A DNA stretch of 64,000 nt from Achromobacter deleyi (lineage in GTDB: Bacteria; Pseudomonadota; Gammaproteobacteria; Burkholderiales; Burkholderiaceae_B). The translations under genes and the position numbers were made by a program. The stretch's first letter is position 1. Each line of letters begins with the position of its first letter. Below, piece after piece: positions 28,913-37,482 of this stretch. The DNA lies in the NCBI RefSeq assembly GCF_016127315.1, contig NZ_CP065997.1, forward strand, positions 3,038,001 through 3,102,000, read 5' to 3'. The notes beneath the pieces are model-generated. The model made no database searches and had not been told where the DNA came from. It worked only from the letters and a program-made list of their open reading frames with translations.

Positions 28913-29644
28913 GTGGCATTGCGAAAATTGGCATCCCTGGTTTTGGTGAGCGGCGCGCTGGGCGCGGCCGGCGTGGCGCAGGCCGGTGTCTGCGACGCGA
29001 AGTTCATGCACGAGGGCGGCGCGGTGCAACTGACCGGCTCGGGCAACATCGCCCTGGGCGCCGACCTGGCCTTCACCGAGGTTACGAAAAGCAATGGCGA
29101 CAACTGCCGCGCCCGCGTGCAGGGCGTGGCCCGCTTCAGCTACGCGGGCCTGCCCCCGGGCAAGTCCAAGCTCGATTACCTGATGACCGTGAAGGGCGGC
29201 CAGGCCACCTTCCTCAAGTACGCCAGCGCCGGCGAGGCGCCGCAGCCGTCCGAGGGCCAGTTCGACCTGCGCATGCTGGGCCTGTTTGCCTACGACGGCA
29301 AGCTCAACCCGGGCCAGAAGCTGCCCGGCTCGTCGTTCCGCCTGAAGATCGGCAAGGAAGCGCCGGTCGGCGGCCAGCCCAGCACCACGGTGCGCATCGG
29401 CGAGAAGACCGTCGGCCGCGCCACCAGCATCGGCACCGCGCTGGGCCAGCAGGCCTGCCATCCGGTCACGTACACGCGCAATTCCGATCCCACCATGGCC
29501 ACCTTCCAGGGGCTGACCATTCCGATTCCCGGCATGAACACCACCGTCACCGACTGGTACTGCCCGTCGGTCAATCTGGTCATGAAGCAGGACATCGACC
29601 AGGGCGGCGTGAAATCCGCCGTTGAGATTACGCAAATCAAGTAG
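28913..29644 (+). CDS. Secreted protein of unknown function
   Basis: A 243-residue protein with a clear Sec signal peptide cleaved after residue 24 (VAQA|GVCDAKF). The GTG at 28913 is chosen because GGAG sits six bases before it. The mature part is polar and contains several cysteines (for instance GVCDAK, NGDNCRAR, QQACHPVT and WYCPSVN) that could form periplasmic disulfides. It ends with alternating beta-like segments (VKSAVEITQIK). I do not recognise a family. It stands between nrtD and the YqjD-like gene. Confidence 0.75.
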   Translation: MALRKLASLVLVSGALGAAGVAQAGVCDAKFMHEGGAVQLTGSGNIALGADLAFTEVTKSNGDNCRARVQGVARFSYAGLPPGKSKLDYLMTVKGGQATFLKYASAGEAPQPSEGQFDLRMLGLFAYDGKLNPGQKLPGSSFRLKIGKEAPVGGQPSTTVRIGEKTVGRATSIGTALGQQACHPVTYTRNSDPTMATFQGLTIPIPGMNTTVTDWYCPSVNLVMKQDIDQGGVKSAVEITQIK

Positions 29645-29726
29645 CACACGGTAGCAAGCCGGCCGGGCCCATCGCGGAGCGGCTGGTATGATGGTTTCGT
29701 CATAGACACACACAGGAGCTCAAAAC

Positions 29727-30044
29727 ATGGCCACGAGAAAATCCGAAGACGTCGCAAAAGAAAAACTCATCGACAGTGTCAAGACCAGCCTGAATGACGC
29801 TGAAAGCCTGCTGCGCGAAGCCGCCAGCAGCACGGGCGACAAGGCCACCGAACTGCGCGAACGCGCCATGACCTCGCTCAAGCGCACCCGCGAAGCCCTG
29901 TACGAAGCCCAGGACGCGGTGTTCGAACGCGGTCGCAAGGCGGCGCGCGCCACCGACGACTACGTGCACGACAATCCCTGGCAAGCCATCGGCATCGCGG
30001 GCGTGACCGGCCTGCTGCTCGGCTTGCTGATCAGCCGCCGCTGA
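29727..30044 (+). CDS. YqjD/ElaB-type protein (DUF883)
   Basis: A 105-residue protein with a helical, charged body and a C-terminal membrane anchor (AIGIAGVTGLLLGLLISRR). Members of this family tether inactive ribosomes to the inner membrane in stationary phase in E. coli. The end NPWQAIGIAGVTGLLLG is characteristic. CAGGAGCTC precedes the ATG. It is followed by YqjE- and YqjK-like genes, the conserved order. Confidence 0.92.
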   Translation: MATRKSEDVAKEKLIDSVKTSLNDAESLLREAASSTGDKATELRERAMTSLKRTREALYEAQDAVFERGRKAARATDDYVHDNPWQAIGIAGVTGLLLGLLISRR

Positions 30045-30112
30045 TAAGGCAGGACTTCCGGGCGGGCGGCGCCGGCGTTTCGCCGCGTCCCCCGCCCGGC
30101 GTCCTTTTTGCC

Positions 30113-30526
30113 ATGGGTCTACGCAAATCTGTTTTTGGCGTGGCGTCCAGCCTGGTCGGGCTGGCGCGCACGCGCCTCGAGCTGCTGGCGCTGGAAGCGG
30201 CGGGCGAGAAGGCGCGCCTGCTCAAGCTGCTGGGCATGGCGTTCGCCGCCTTGCTGTTCCTGACGCTGGCGGTGCTGGTGTTCACCATCACGGTCGCGGT
30301 GGCCTTCTGGCCGACCGAAGACCGCTATCTGGCATTGGGCCTGCTGGCGGCCTTCTATCTGGTGGTCGGCGTGGTGCTGCTGCTGGTGGTGCGCCACGGC
30401 CTGGTCTACGGTCCGGCGCCGTTCGCGGCCACGCTGGAAGAGCTCGGCCGCGACGCCGAACTGCTCGAACGCGTGCGCGACGCGCAGGACGATGACGACC
30501 GGGCGCGCCGGCGCGAGGAGGACTGA
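30113..30526 (+). CDS. YqjE-type membrane protein (phage holin 3-6 family)
   Basis: A 137-residue protein with two hydrophobic segments (LLGMAFAALLFLTLAVLVF and ALGLLAAFYLVVGVVLLLV) between charged ends. This layout is typical of YqjE, often named holin-like although a lytic role is not established. The gene lies between the DUF883 and YqjK-like genes and ends four bases before the latter. Confidence 0.88.
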   Translation: MGLRKSVFGVASSLVGLARTRLELLALEAAGEKARLLKLLGMAFAALLFLTLAVLVFTITVAVAFWPTEDRYLALGLLAAFYLVVGVVLLLVVRHGLVYGPAPFAATLEELGRDAELLERVRDAQDDDDRARRREED

Positions 30527-30529
30527 ACC

Positions 30530-30889
30530 ATGACGAAACGGTCTCCCGCCGTCGATCGCGCCGTGCGCATCGAACTGCTGCGCGCCCGCGCTGCCATCGA
30601 ACGCGAGTCGCTGGCGCAGGGCATCGTGTCGGCCGGGCGCAAGCTCGAGCCGGCCGCGCTGCTCAAGAGCTTCCTGCCGGGCATGGCGTCCGGCGGCGCG
30701 TCGCGCTGGGCCATGCAGGCCATCGGCCTGGCGCGGCGCTATCCCCTCATCAGCTCGTCGCTGTCCGCCATGTTCATGCGTGGCGGCGGCAAGTCCAAGC
30801 TGCTCAAGCTGGCCGGCGGCGCGCTGGTGGGCTGGCAGCTGTTCAAGGTCTGGCGCGATTCGCGCGACGATCACGACGACGCGCGCTGA
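30530..30889 (+). CDS. YqjK-like protein
   Basis: A 119-residue basic protein, start ATG three bases after the previous stop codon. The middle part is rich in Arg and Ala, and the end has a short hydrophobic stretch (LLKLAGGALVGWQLFKVW). Similarity to YqjK is inferred from position and size. A strong terminator follows at 30917-30947. Confidence 0.75.
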   Translation: MTKRSPAVDRAVRIELLRARAAIERESLAQGIVSAGRKLEPAALLKSFLPGMASGGASRWAMQAIGLARRYPLISSSLSAMFMRGGGKSKLLKLAGGALVGWQLFKVWRDSRDDHDDAR

Positions 30890-30916
30890 TCCCGGTCTTC
30901 GCGTCCGTCCAAAAGA

Positions 30917-30947
30917 AAACCCCGCCGGGACACGGCGGGGTTTTTTT
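30917..30947. terminator. Strong bidirectional terminator
   Basis: CCCCGCCG and CGGCGGGG form an 8-bp GC stem, preceded by an A-rich stretch and followed by seven T. It separates the YqjK-like gene from the convergent MFS exporter. Confidence 0.9.
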
Positions 30948-30955
30948 CATCGTGA

Positions 30956-32479
30956 TCAGGCAGGCCGTTTTACCCTGCCCAGGAGCATGAACACCAGGAT
31001 GGCCGTCCCGGCCGCGGCGCCGGCCAGAACGAGAAGCTGGAACCGAAATGCGCTTTCGTATGCCTGCAACAGCAGCGATCGCCCCGCCGTCGGCAGATGC
31101 GCCAGCGCATTCTGCAGATCGCTCATGGCCAGCCGGTTCGATGCTTGCACCAGATCCGCATCGGCCGCCAACCCACTGGGTACTGACGCCGCCAGCCCCG
31201 AGAGAATGTTGGCGGACAACATGGCCCCCACGACGGCAATGGCCATGCCGTCGCCGGCCAGCCGTACCGCGTTGAAGATGCCCGTCGCCATGCCGGCCCG
31301 TTCCTTGGGCACCACGCTCACCGCCAACCCGTCCATCAGCCCCCAGGGCAGACCGATCCCGACGCCGATCGCCAGCATCGCCAACAAACGCCCGTGGCGT
31401 GCATCACCGGACAGCGTCAACCCCAGCCAGGCGAGTCCGGCAGCCGCAATGGCGAGGCCGATGCCGGATAGCACGCCGACATTGATCCAGCGCGCCAGAA
31501 GCGCGGCGATGAACGGCACCACCAGCAGCGGCGCCGATAGCGCGATCATCATCTGGCCGGCGGCCAGTGCGCTGTATCCTTCCACGCCGATGAACCGAGC
31601 TGGCAGCACGACCAGCAGCACGATGTACGCATAGGCCGGCGCGATCGCCAGCACCTGTACCCCCGCGAACCGCGCGTTGGCGAACAATGAAAGGTCAAGC
31701 ATGGGGTTGGCCTGCCGGCGTTCGATGAAGACGAAGGCGGCCAGCAGCATGGCGGCGCCCATCAGGCAACCCAGTACCGAGGCATCGCTCCAGTGCCGCT
31801 CGGGGGCAAGGATGATGCCGTACGTCAGCAGGGCCAGCCCGGTGGTAAAGCTGATGGCGCCAGGCCAGTCCAGTCCCGTGGCGCCGGGGTCGCGCGTTTC
31901 CCGGGCAAATGGCGCAATGAGCGCGGCAGCCAGCAAGGCAACCAACGCCGGCAGATAGAACACCCATTGCCATCCCAGCGTGTCGATCAGCAGTCCTGCC
32001 AGGAATGGGCCGAACGCCGCGCCGGCGCCGAACGTCGTGCCGATCAGGCTGAATACGCGCGTGCGGGCGTACCCGTCGAATTCCTGGGTCAGTGCCGCCA
32101 TTGCGCCCGCGAAGGCGGCGGCCGCACCGAGGCCCTGGATGAGCCGCAGGATGTCGATCCAGAACACGGACGGCATGAGGGGAATGGCCGCCGTTATCAA
32201 AGCGAACAACAGCATGCCCGACAGCCAGGTGCGTTTGCGTCCATAGGTGTCGGCCAAACTGCCCGCCGCGAGCGTCGCGCTGCCGTAGGTCAGGATGTAG
32301 GCGTTGATGATCCAGGTCAGCTCGACTGCGCTGCCGCCCAGCGCCTGATTGATGGAGGGCACGACCACGGCGGGGCCGGCGATGCTCAACGGAATGACGG
32401 CGGCCGTCAGGCAGCCGGTCACGATCAGAGGGGCTCTGCGAACCGTCGCGTCCGGCGCGGATGCGGGGGTGGCACTCAT
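30956..32479 (-). CDS. MFS drug-efflux type transporter (DHA2, 14-span)
   Basis: A 507-residue inner-membrane proton antiporter of the EmrB/QacA branch. Signature elements are LTWIINAYILTYGSATLAAGSLADTYGRKR, with motif A at GSLADTYGRKR, and the antiporter-type motif C region around GTTFGAGAAFGPFLAGLL. About 14 hydrophobic segments are visible. It is divergent from a LysR regulator that probably controls it. Codon and base composition look less GC-rich than the flanking housekeeping genes. Confidence 0.9.
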   Translation of the reverse strand: MSATPASAPDATVRRAPLIVTGCLTAAVIPLSIAGPAVVVPSINQALGGSAVELTWIINAYILTYGSATLAAGSLADTYGRKRTWLSGMLLFALITAAIPLMPSVFWIDILRLIQGLGAAAAFAGAMAALTQEFDGYARTRVFSLIGTTFGAGAAFGPFLAGLLIDTLGWQWVFYLPALVALLAAALIAPFARETRDPGATGLDWPGAISFTTGLALLTYGIILAPERHWSDASVLGCLMGAAMLLAAFVFIERRQANPMLDLSLFANARFAGVQVLAIAPAYAYIVLLVVLPARFIGVEGYSALAAGQMMIALSAPLLVVPFIAALLARWINVGVLSGIGLAIAAAGLAWLGLTLSGDARHGRLLAMLAIGVGIGLPWGLMDGLAVSVVPKERAGMATGIFNAVRLAGDGMAIAVVGAMLSANILSGLAASVPSGLAADADLVQASNRLAMSDLQNALAHLPTAGRSLLLQAYESAFRFQLLVLAGAAAGTAILVFMLLGRVKRPA

Positions 32480-32572
32480 TGGATATTCCTTAATGACAGC
32501 GGGCCGCGCGGGCCCTGCGGATTCTTGGCTGTAGCGACAAGGCCATTCGGTCTTGCCCGCTAAGAAATTGAT

Positions 32573-32590
32573 GATAATTTCGAACTAATC
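32573..32590. promoter_or_regulatory. Imperfect dyad in the MFS-LysR intergenic region
   Basis: An 18-base imperfect palindrome centred on TTCGAA (GAT...ATC ends, two mismatched pairs). It lies about 93 bases upstream of the MFS start. It is a candidate LysR-type recognition site. Confidence 0.4.
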
Positions 32591-32621
32591 GTGGAAAAAT
32601 AGTCTTTGAATCAGCATTGAG

Positions 32622-32637
32622 ATGACATTTATGTCAT
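32622..32637. promoter_or_regulatory. Perfect palindrome before the LysR gene
   Basis: ATGACAT and ATGTCAT flank TT. It ends 15 bases before the LysR start codon and probably serves autoregulation. Confidence 0.5.
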
Positions 32638-32652
32638 GAATTGGAGCGACGA

Positions 32653-33549
32653 ATGGATGGCTACGGAGGATTGGCGATCTTTGTGCAGGTGGCCGAGTCG
32701 CGCAGTTTCGCGATCGCGGGACGGCAGTTGGGCATCTCGGCGTCGGCGGTGAGCAAGGGCGTGGCGCGGCTGGAGCACAAGCTTGGCGTGCGCCTGTTTC
32801 AGCGCAGCACCCGAAGCGTCAGCCTCACGGCCGAAGGCGCACTGTTCCTCGATCGCTCCCGGCGCATCCTTTCAGAGATCGCGGCGGCCGAGAATGAACT
32901 GGCCAGCACCAAGGCGGCCCCGCAGGGACGATTGCGGGTAAGCCTGCCGTTGGTCAGCGGATTGATGTGGCCGGTGTTGTCGGCCTTTGCGAGCCGCTAT
33001 CCGCAGATCGAGCTCGATCTGGATTTCAGCGATCGCCTGGTGGACGTCGTGGAGGAAGGATTCGATGCGGTGGTGCGCACCGGAGAGCTGAGCGATTCCC
33101 GCCTGATGAGCAAACGCCTGGGTGTCAGCCGCTTTTGCTGCGTGGGCGCGCCCGACTATTTCCAGCGGCATGGCACGCCTGGACGGCCCGAGGACATCGC
33201 CCGGCATGCCTGTCTGCTGCATCGCGTTCCCAGCACCGGCATGCTGGAAAAATGGCGCTTGCGCCGCGGCGACGAGGACGCCGATGCGCGCCCTGCGGCA
33301 AGCATGACCAGCAACCACCTGGAGACCCTGCGGCATATGGCCATCCAGGGACTCGGCATCGCCTACCTGCCGGACTTCGCGGTCAACGGGGCCCTCGAGC
33401 GGGGGGAACTGGTGAGGGTGCTGGACGAATGGGCGGGTTCGCCCAGCACCTTCTGGGTACTGTGGCCGTCAAACCGGCAATTGCTGCCCCGGGTACGGGC
33501 ATTCGTCGACTTCATGGCCAAACACCTGTTCCCGGCGGCATCCCCATAA
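32653..33549 (+). CDS. LysR-family transcriptional regulator
   Basis: A 298-residue regulator. The winged helix lies in residues 1-60 (FVQVAESRSFAIAGRQLGIS, then SAVSKGVARLEHKLGVRLFQRSTRSVSLT), followed by an inducer-binding domain (GRLRVSLPLVSGLMWPVL). The ATG at 32653 has GGAG six bases in front; the TTG at 32641 is less likely. It is divergent from the MFS gene and ends close to the convergent ubiD. Confidence 0.92.
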   Translation: MDGYGGLAIFVQVAESRSFAIAGRQLGISASAVSKGVARLEHKLGVRLFQRSTRSVSLTAEGALFLDRSRRILSEIAAAENELASTKAAPQGRLRVSLPLVSGLMWPVLSAFASRYPQIELDLDFSDRLVDVVEEGFDAVVRTGELSDSRLMSKRLGVSRFCCVGAPDYFQRHGTPGRPEDIARHACLLHRVPSTGMLEKWRLRRGDEDADARPAASMTSNHLETLRHMAIQGLGIAYLPDFAVNGALERGELVRVLDEWAGSPSTFWVLWPSNRQLLPRVRAFVDFMAKHLFPAASP

Positions 33550-33572
33550 CGGAAGGAGCAAGGCCACCTGGC

Positions 33573-35117
33573 CTACAGGCCCAACTGCCCCCAGATGTCG
33601 TCCACCCGCTTCTTGACGTCGGCGTCCATGGTGATGGGCGTGCCCCATTCGCGCTGGGTCTCGCCGGGCCACTTGTTGGTGGCGTCCAGGCCCATCTTGC
33701 CGCCCAGGCCGGACACCGGCGAGGCGAAGTCCAGGTAGTCGATGGGCGTGTTCTCCACCAGCAGCGTGTCGCGCACCGGGTCCATGCGCGTGGTCATGGC
33801 CCACACCACTTCCTTCCAGTCGCGCGGGTTGATGTCTTCGTCCACCACCACGATGAATTTGGTGTACATGAACTGGCGCAGGATGCTCCACAGCCCGAAC
33901 ATGACGCGCTTGGCATGGCCGGCGTACTGCTTGCGGATCGACACCACCGCCAGGCGGTAGCTGCAGCCCTCGGGCGGCAGGTAGAAGTCGACGATTTCCG
34001 GCAGCTGGCGCCGCAGCAGCGGCACGAACACCTCGTTGAGCGCCACGCCCAGCACGGCGGGCTCGTCGGGCGGCTTGCCGGTGTAGGTGGAGTGATAGAT
34101 CGGATTGCGGCGCATGGTGATGCGCTCGACCGTGAACACCGGGAACCAGTCCTGTTCGTTGTAGTAGCCGGTGTGGTCGCCGTAGGGGCCTTCCAGCGCC
34201 ATCTCGTAGTCGCTGTTGGGCGGCGGGTTGACGCCGTCCGGCACCACCGGCGCGATGGCGCGCGGATCGGACGACGGCAGCAGGTGGCCTTCCAGCACGA
34301 TCTCGGCCCAGGCCGGCACCGACAGGTTGCTGCCCAGCGCCTGCGCCACCTCGGTGCGCGAGCCGCGCAGCAGGCCGGCGAACTGGTATTCGGACAGGCT
34401 GTCCGGCACCGGCGTGACCGCGCCCAGCGTGGTGGCCGGGTCGGCGCCCAGCGCCACGGCGATGGGGAAGGGCGTGCCCGGATGGGCCAGCGCGTGGTCG
34501 CGGAAATCGAGCGCGCCGCCGCGGTGCGACAGCCAGCGCATGATGAGCTTGTTCGGCCCCAGCAGCTGCTGGCGGTAGATGCCCAGGTTCTGGCGGCGGG
34601 CGTTGGGGCCGCGCGTGATGACCAGACCCCAGGTCAAGAGCGGCGCCACGTCGCCAGGCCAGCAGGTCTGGATCGGCAGACGCGTCAGGTCCACGTCCTT
34701 GCCTTCCCAGACGATCTCCTGGCAGGCCGGACTCTTGACGTTCTTGGGGCTCATGTCCCACAGGGCCGACTTCAGCATCGACACCTTGGCCAGCGCGTCG
34801 CGAAAGCCCTTGGGCGCTTCGGGCTCGCGCAGCGAGGCCAGTAGTTCGCCGATGTCGCGCAGCGCGCTGACGTCGTCGGCGCCCATGCCGCGGGCCACGC
34901 GCGAGGGCGTGCCGAACAGGTTGGCCAGCACCGGCATCTCGGCCGGCTTGCCGTCGTGCTGGGCCTTTTCGAACAGCAGGGCGGGGCCCTCGGCGCGCAG
35001 CACGCGGTCGGAAATCTCGGTCATTTCCAGGCGCGTCGAGACCGGCGCGGCGATGCGTTTGAGCTCGCCCATGCGTTCGAGTTGAGCGAGGAAGTCTCTA
35101 AGGTCGCGGTATTTCAC
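33573..35117 (-). CDS. ubiD: 3-octaprenyl-4-hydroxybenzoate decarboxylase
   Basis: A 514-residue prenylated-FMN-dependent decarboxylase of ubiquinone synthesis. The N-terminus [22 protein letters not shown] is standard. Conserved segments are [35 protein letters not shown], containing the active-site Glu region, and [18 protein letters not shown]. The length is normal. A short palindrome (AGGCCA/TGGCCT) separates it from the LysR gene. Confidence 0.96.
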   Translation of the reverse strand: MKYRDLRDFLAQLERMGELKRIAAPVSTRLEMTEISDRVLRAEGPALLFEKAQHDGKPAEMPVLANLFGTPSRVARGMGADDVSALRDIGELLASLREPEAPKGFRDALAKVSMLKSALWDMSPKNVKSPACQEIVWEGKDVDLTRLPIQTCWPGDVAPLLTWGLVITRGPNARRQNLGIYRQQLLGPNKLIMRWLSHRGGALDFRDHALAHPGTPFPIAVALGADPATTLGAVTPVPDSLSEYQFAGLLRGSRTEVAQALGSNLSVPAWAEIVLEGHLLPSSDPRAIAPVVPDGVNPPPNSDYEMALEGPYGDHTGYYNEQDWFPVFTVERITMRRNPIYHSTYTGKPPDEPAVLGVALNEVFVPLLRRQLPEIVDFYLPPEGCSYRLAVVSIRKQYAGHAKRVMFGLWSILRQFMYTKFIVVVDEDINPRDWKEVVWAMTTRMDPVRDTLLVENTPIDYLDFASPVSGLGGKMGLDATNKWPGETQREWGTPITMDADVKKRVDDIWGQLGL

Positions 35118-35199
35118 TACAGATCCCGGCTATTTGGTTACATCTTGGGGAGAAAGAGAGGTTAACATTGACTCCCTCTTTTTCCACGCAGGAGGTTTT

Positions 35200-36018
35200 A
35201 TGCCCGATGCGTCAGTGGCCAGCCTGTTCAGGAACATGGCCCAAGGAGTGCACCAATATCTTGCCGAATCGCTGCGCATCTGCTCCGTCTACCTGGGCAT
35301 CGCGGTGATCGTGACGGTAAGCATGGGATTCGCCCTGCCTGGTTTGCGCGACCAGGCATTGCAAGTGCACAAAGCCTTGTTGACCGCCCTCGCGCCTTCA
35401 TCCATGCAGACCGGCGTCGAATCCGAAGCCGGATCCGAATTCGGCGTCGATACTTCGTCGGCGATTGCCATGGCCGTGCCCACCGCGCCGTCCAGCAATG
35501 CGACCGGCATGCTGGGGCCTGCCCGCGCCGCGCCCGCGACGCCCAAGAAGCCTGCCATGGTCGCCACCGGCCCGCAGGCCGAAGCCTTGCGCAACTACAT
35601 TTCGCGCAAGTACAAGGTCGCCTATGACGCGACCGGCCCGCTCCTGAACACCGTATACAAGGTGGGCCGCGAGAAGCAGCTGGATCCGCTCCTGCTGCTG
35701 GCCGTGATCGCCATCGAGTCGCGCTACAACCCGCTGGCCGAGAGCCACGTCGGCGCGCAGGGCCTGATGCAGGTGATGACCAGCGTGCACCAGGACAAGT
35801 TCGATGCCGTGGGCAAGAATCCGCTGGACCCGGGCGCCAACATCGCCGTCGGGGCGACGATCCTGAGGGACTGCATCAACCGGCGCGGCTCGGTCGATGG
35901 CGGCCTGGCGTGTTATGTCGGCTCGACCGGGCCGGATGACAACGGCTACGGCGCCAAGGTGCAGGCCGAGCGCCGCCGCCTGGCGCTGGCGTCGGGCATC
36001 GCGTTGGCCCGGGATTGA
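35200..36018 (+). CDS. Lytic transglycosylase, SLT domain, membrane-anchored
   Basis: A 272-residue protein with a membrane anchor near residues 26-46 and a C-terminal SLT domain. The catalytic Glu lies in LLAVIAIESRYNPLAESHVGAQGLMQVM, and the ending NGYGAKVQAERRRL is typical. A proline/alanine linker separates the parts. AGGAGG is well placed before the ATG at 35200. It cleaves peptidoglycan glycan strands. It is divergent from ubiD and probably monocistronic. Confidence 0.9.
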   Translation: MPDASVASLFRNMAQGVHQYLAESLRICSVYLGIAVIVTVSMGFALPGLRDQALQVHKALLTALAPSSMQTGVESEAGSEFGVDTSSAIAMAVPTAPSSNATGMLGPARAAPATPKKPAMVATGPQAEALRNYISRKYKVAYDATGPLLNTVYKVGREKQLDPLLLLAVIAIESRYNPLAESHVGAQGLMQVMTSVHQDKFDAVGKNPLDPGANIAVGATILRDCINRRGSVDGGLACYVGSTGPDDNGYGAKVQAERRRLALASGIALARD

Positions 36019-36066
36019 CCCTGGCCCAATGTGGTGGCCTGAGGTGGCGGCCGCCGGCCGCTTGGC

Positions 36067-36086
36067 GCGCCGGCTAGCGCCGGCGC
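36067..36086. repeat. GC-rich hairpin between convergent genes
   Basis: GCGCCGGC and GCCGGCGC form a perfect 8-bp stem around TAGC. It lacks a T run but sits between the transglycosylase and fimbrial genes and may stop or stabilise both transcripts. Confidence 0.5.
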
Positions 36087-36091
36087 CGCCC

Positions 36092-37198
36092 TCATTGGAA
36101 TGTCACCAGGATGGTGACCTGCTGGCGGAATGCCCCCGACACCAGCGTCGTTCCCGTCTTCACCAGTTCCGCCGAGTAAGACAGATTCCTGGGGTGCAGG
36201 CTGGTGGTCAACGATTCGCTGTCATGCCAGGCGTTGAAGGTGATCGGCGTGACGCCGTTTTGCTTGATCTGCAGCGCGAGGCCATTTGGCGCCCCATCGG
36301 TGTTTTTCAGTTCTATGCCCAGGCCCAGGGACGTCAGCGCGGTGTTGCCCTCGGGTTCGAATTTGATCCGCAGGGGAACCACCATGCTGCCCAGGTCGAG
36401 GACGTTGAAACCGCCATCGCAGGCCGTGTCGAAATCCGCGACGATGGTGAACTGCTGCGGCGCGGGCAGGGGAAGATTGCTCGCGCGGTACGCCCGGCCC
36501 AGGTAGACCGAATCCGGCGTAGAGATCTTCGCGATGCAGGTCGGGACGAGGCTGATGGCCGTGGCGTTGTTCGAACCGATTTCGATGTGATTGGTGTGGA
36601 TGAATCCGTAATGTATCCTGACGAGGTCGGCGTACGGGGGGAAGTAGGCCCTGACGGGTCGAGTCGGAGGCGTGACGGTGACCAGCCGCAGCCTGCCGAG
36701 CAGCAACCCGTTTGCCGTCAACGTACTGTCCGTGGCGGACTTGGGGGCGTAGCTCTCTTGGCTCAAGGGGAATCTGTCGTCCGTCGTGTTGCCCGTCGGC
36801 TCCCAGTCCGGATATCCATTGATCTGAAGGACGAGTTTCAGTCCGGCCTTGCGCAACTCGTTTATGACCGGCGTCAAGTTTGCGCCCGGCACCAGGAACG
36901 GCGTCCTGGTTGTTGAGTTGCTGACGCACACCCATGGCACGGGTGGCATAGGGGCGTCATAGACGACCGTGCCTGGCGGATTGGACTTGTCCAGCGTCAG
37001 TAGCGCTGGCGCGAATTGTCCGGGCGCGGCCTGTATCCCTTTGTCTTCGATGTAGTTGCCGGCCCGCGTCGGATCGAGCTGGCACCCCGGCCCGGCCGCA
37101 TGGGCCGGCAGCGGCAGCAGGCAGGCGATGATCCATCCCGCCGCCGCCAGCGCGCCACGCCGCGGGCGGCGGATCCTTGTCGTGTTCCGCTTGAACAT
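36092..37198 (-). CDS. Fimbrial adhesin-like protein, orphan
   Basis: A 368-residue secreted protein with a long basic N-region and a signal peptide ending after residue 34 (PAHA|AGPGC). The C-terminal part, from about residue 220, looks like a type-1 fimbrial (pilin-fold) domain: VPTCIAKISTPDSVYLG, FDTACDGGFNVLDLG and an alternating hydrophobic C-terminus (SGAFRQQVTILVTFQ), the usual donor-strand-accepting end. The first part would be a receptor-binding region. No chaperone, usher or major pilin gene is nearby. Base composition seems lower in GC than the flanks. The start at 37198 has no strong ribosome site. The 284 bases upstream show no clear promoter or C-tract. Confidence 0.75.
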   Translation of the reverse strand: MFKRNTTRIRRPRRGALAAAGWIIACLLPLPAHAAGPGCQLDPTRAGNYIEDKGIQAAPGQFAPALLTLDKSNPPGTVVYDAPMPPVPWVCVSNSTTRTPFLVPGANLTPVINELRKAGLKLVLQINGYPDWEPTGNTTDDRFPLSQESYAPKSATDSTLTANGLLLGRLRLVTVTPPTRPVRAYFPPYADLVRIHYGFIHTNHIEIGSNNATAISLVPTCIAKISTPDSVYLGRAYRASNLPLPAPQQFTIVADFDTACDGGFNVLDLGSMVVPLRIKFEPEGNTALTSLGLGIELKNTDGAPNGLALQIKQNGVTPITFNAWHDSESLTTSLHPRNLSYSAELVKTGTTLVSGAFRQQVTILVTFQ

Positions 37199-37482
37199 GA
37201 TGTATTGACTCTTGAAAAAGGGAAAGGCGGCCCGGTGCCGGTTGCCGCCCCGGAAAATATAGGTGGCCCGGGCCGGCAATGGCCGCGCCGCCATAGGCTT
37301 GGCTATTGCGTCCGCCCGGCGATTTTGCATGGCAAGGATTATCTGAACGTTAAGGCTTCGTCAGACGGAAAGGCGGGCCGGCGCGCGGCCGCCCGACCAG
37401 TGTATCGGCGCGTCCCGCCCGTGGCAGGCGCCCGCGCCGATATGGCGGCCCGGTCCGAGGCGGCCGGGCCGACGGGCGCGCC

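Noticed and set aside
30113..30526. Phage origin suggested by the holin-like family name
   Set aside because: The gene sits in the conserved YqjD-YqjE-YqjK order and no other phage gene is near, so it is a housekeeping envelope gene.
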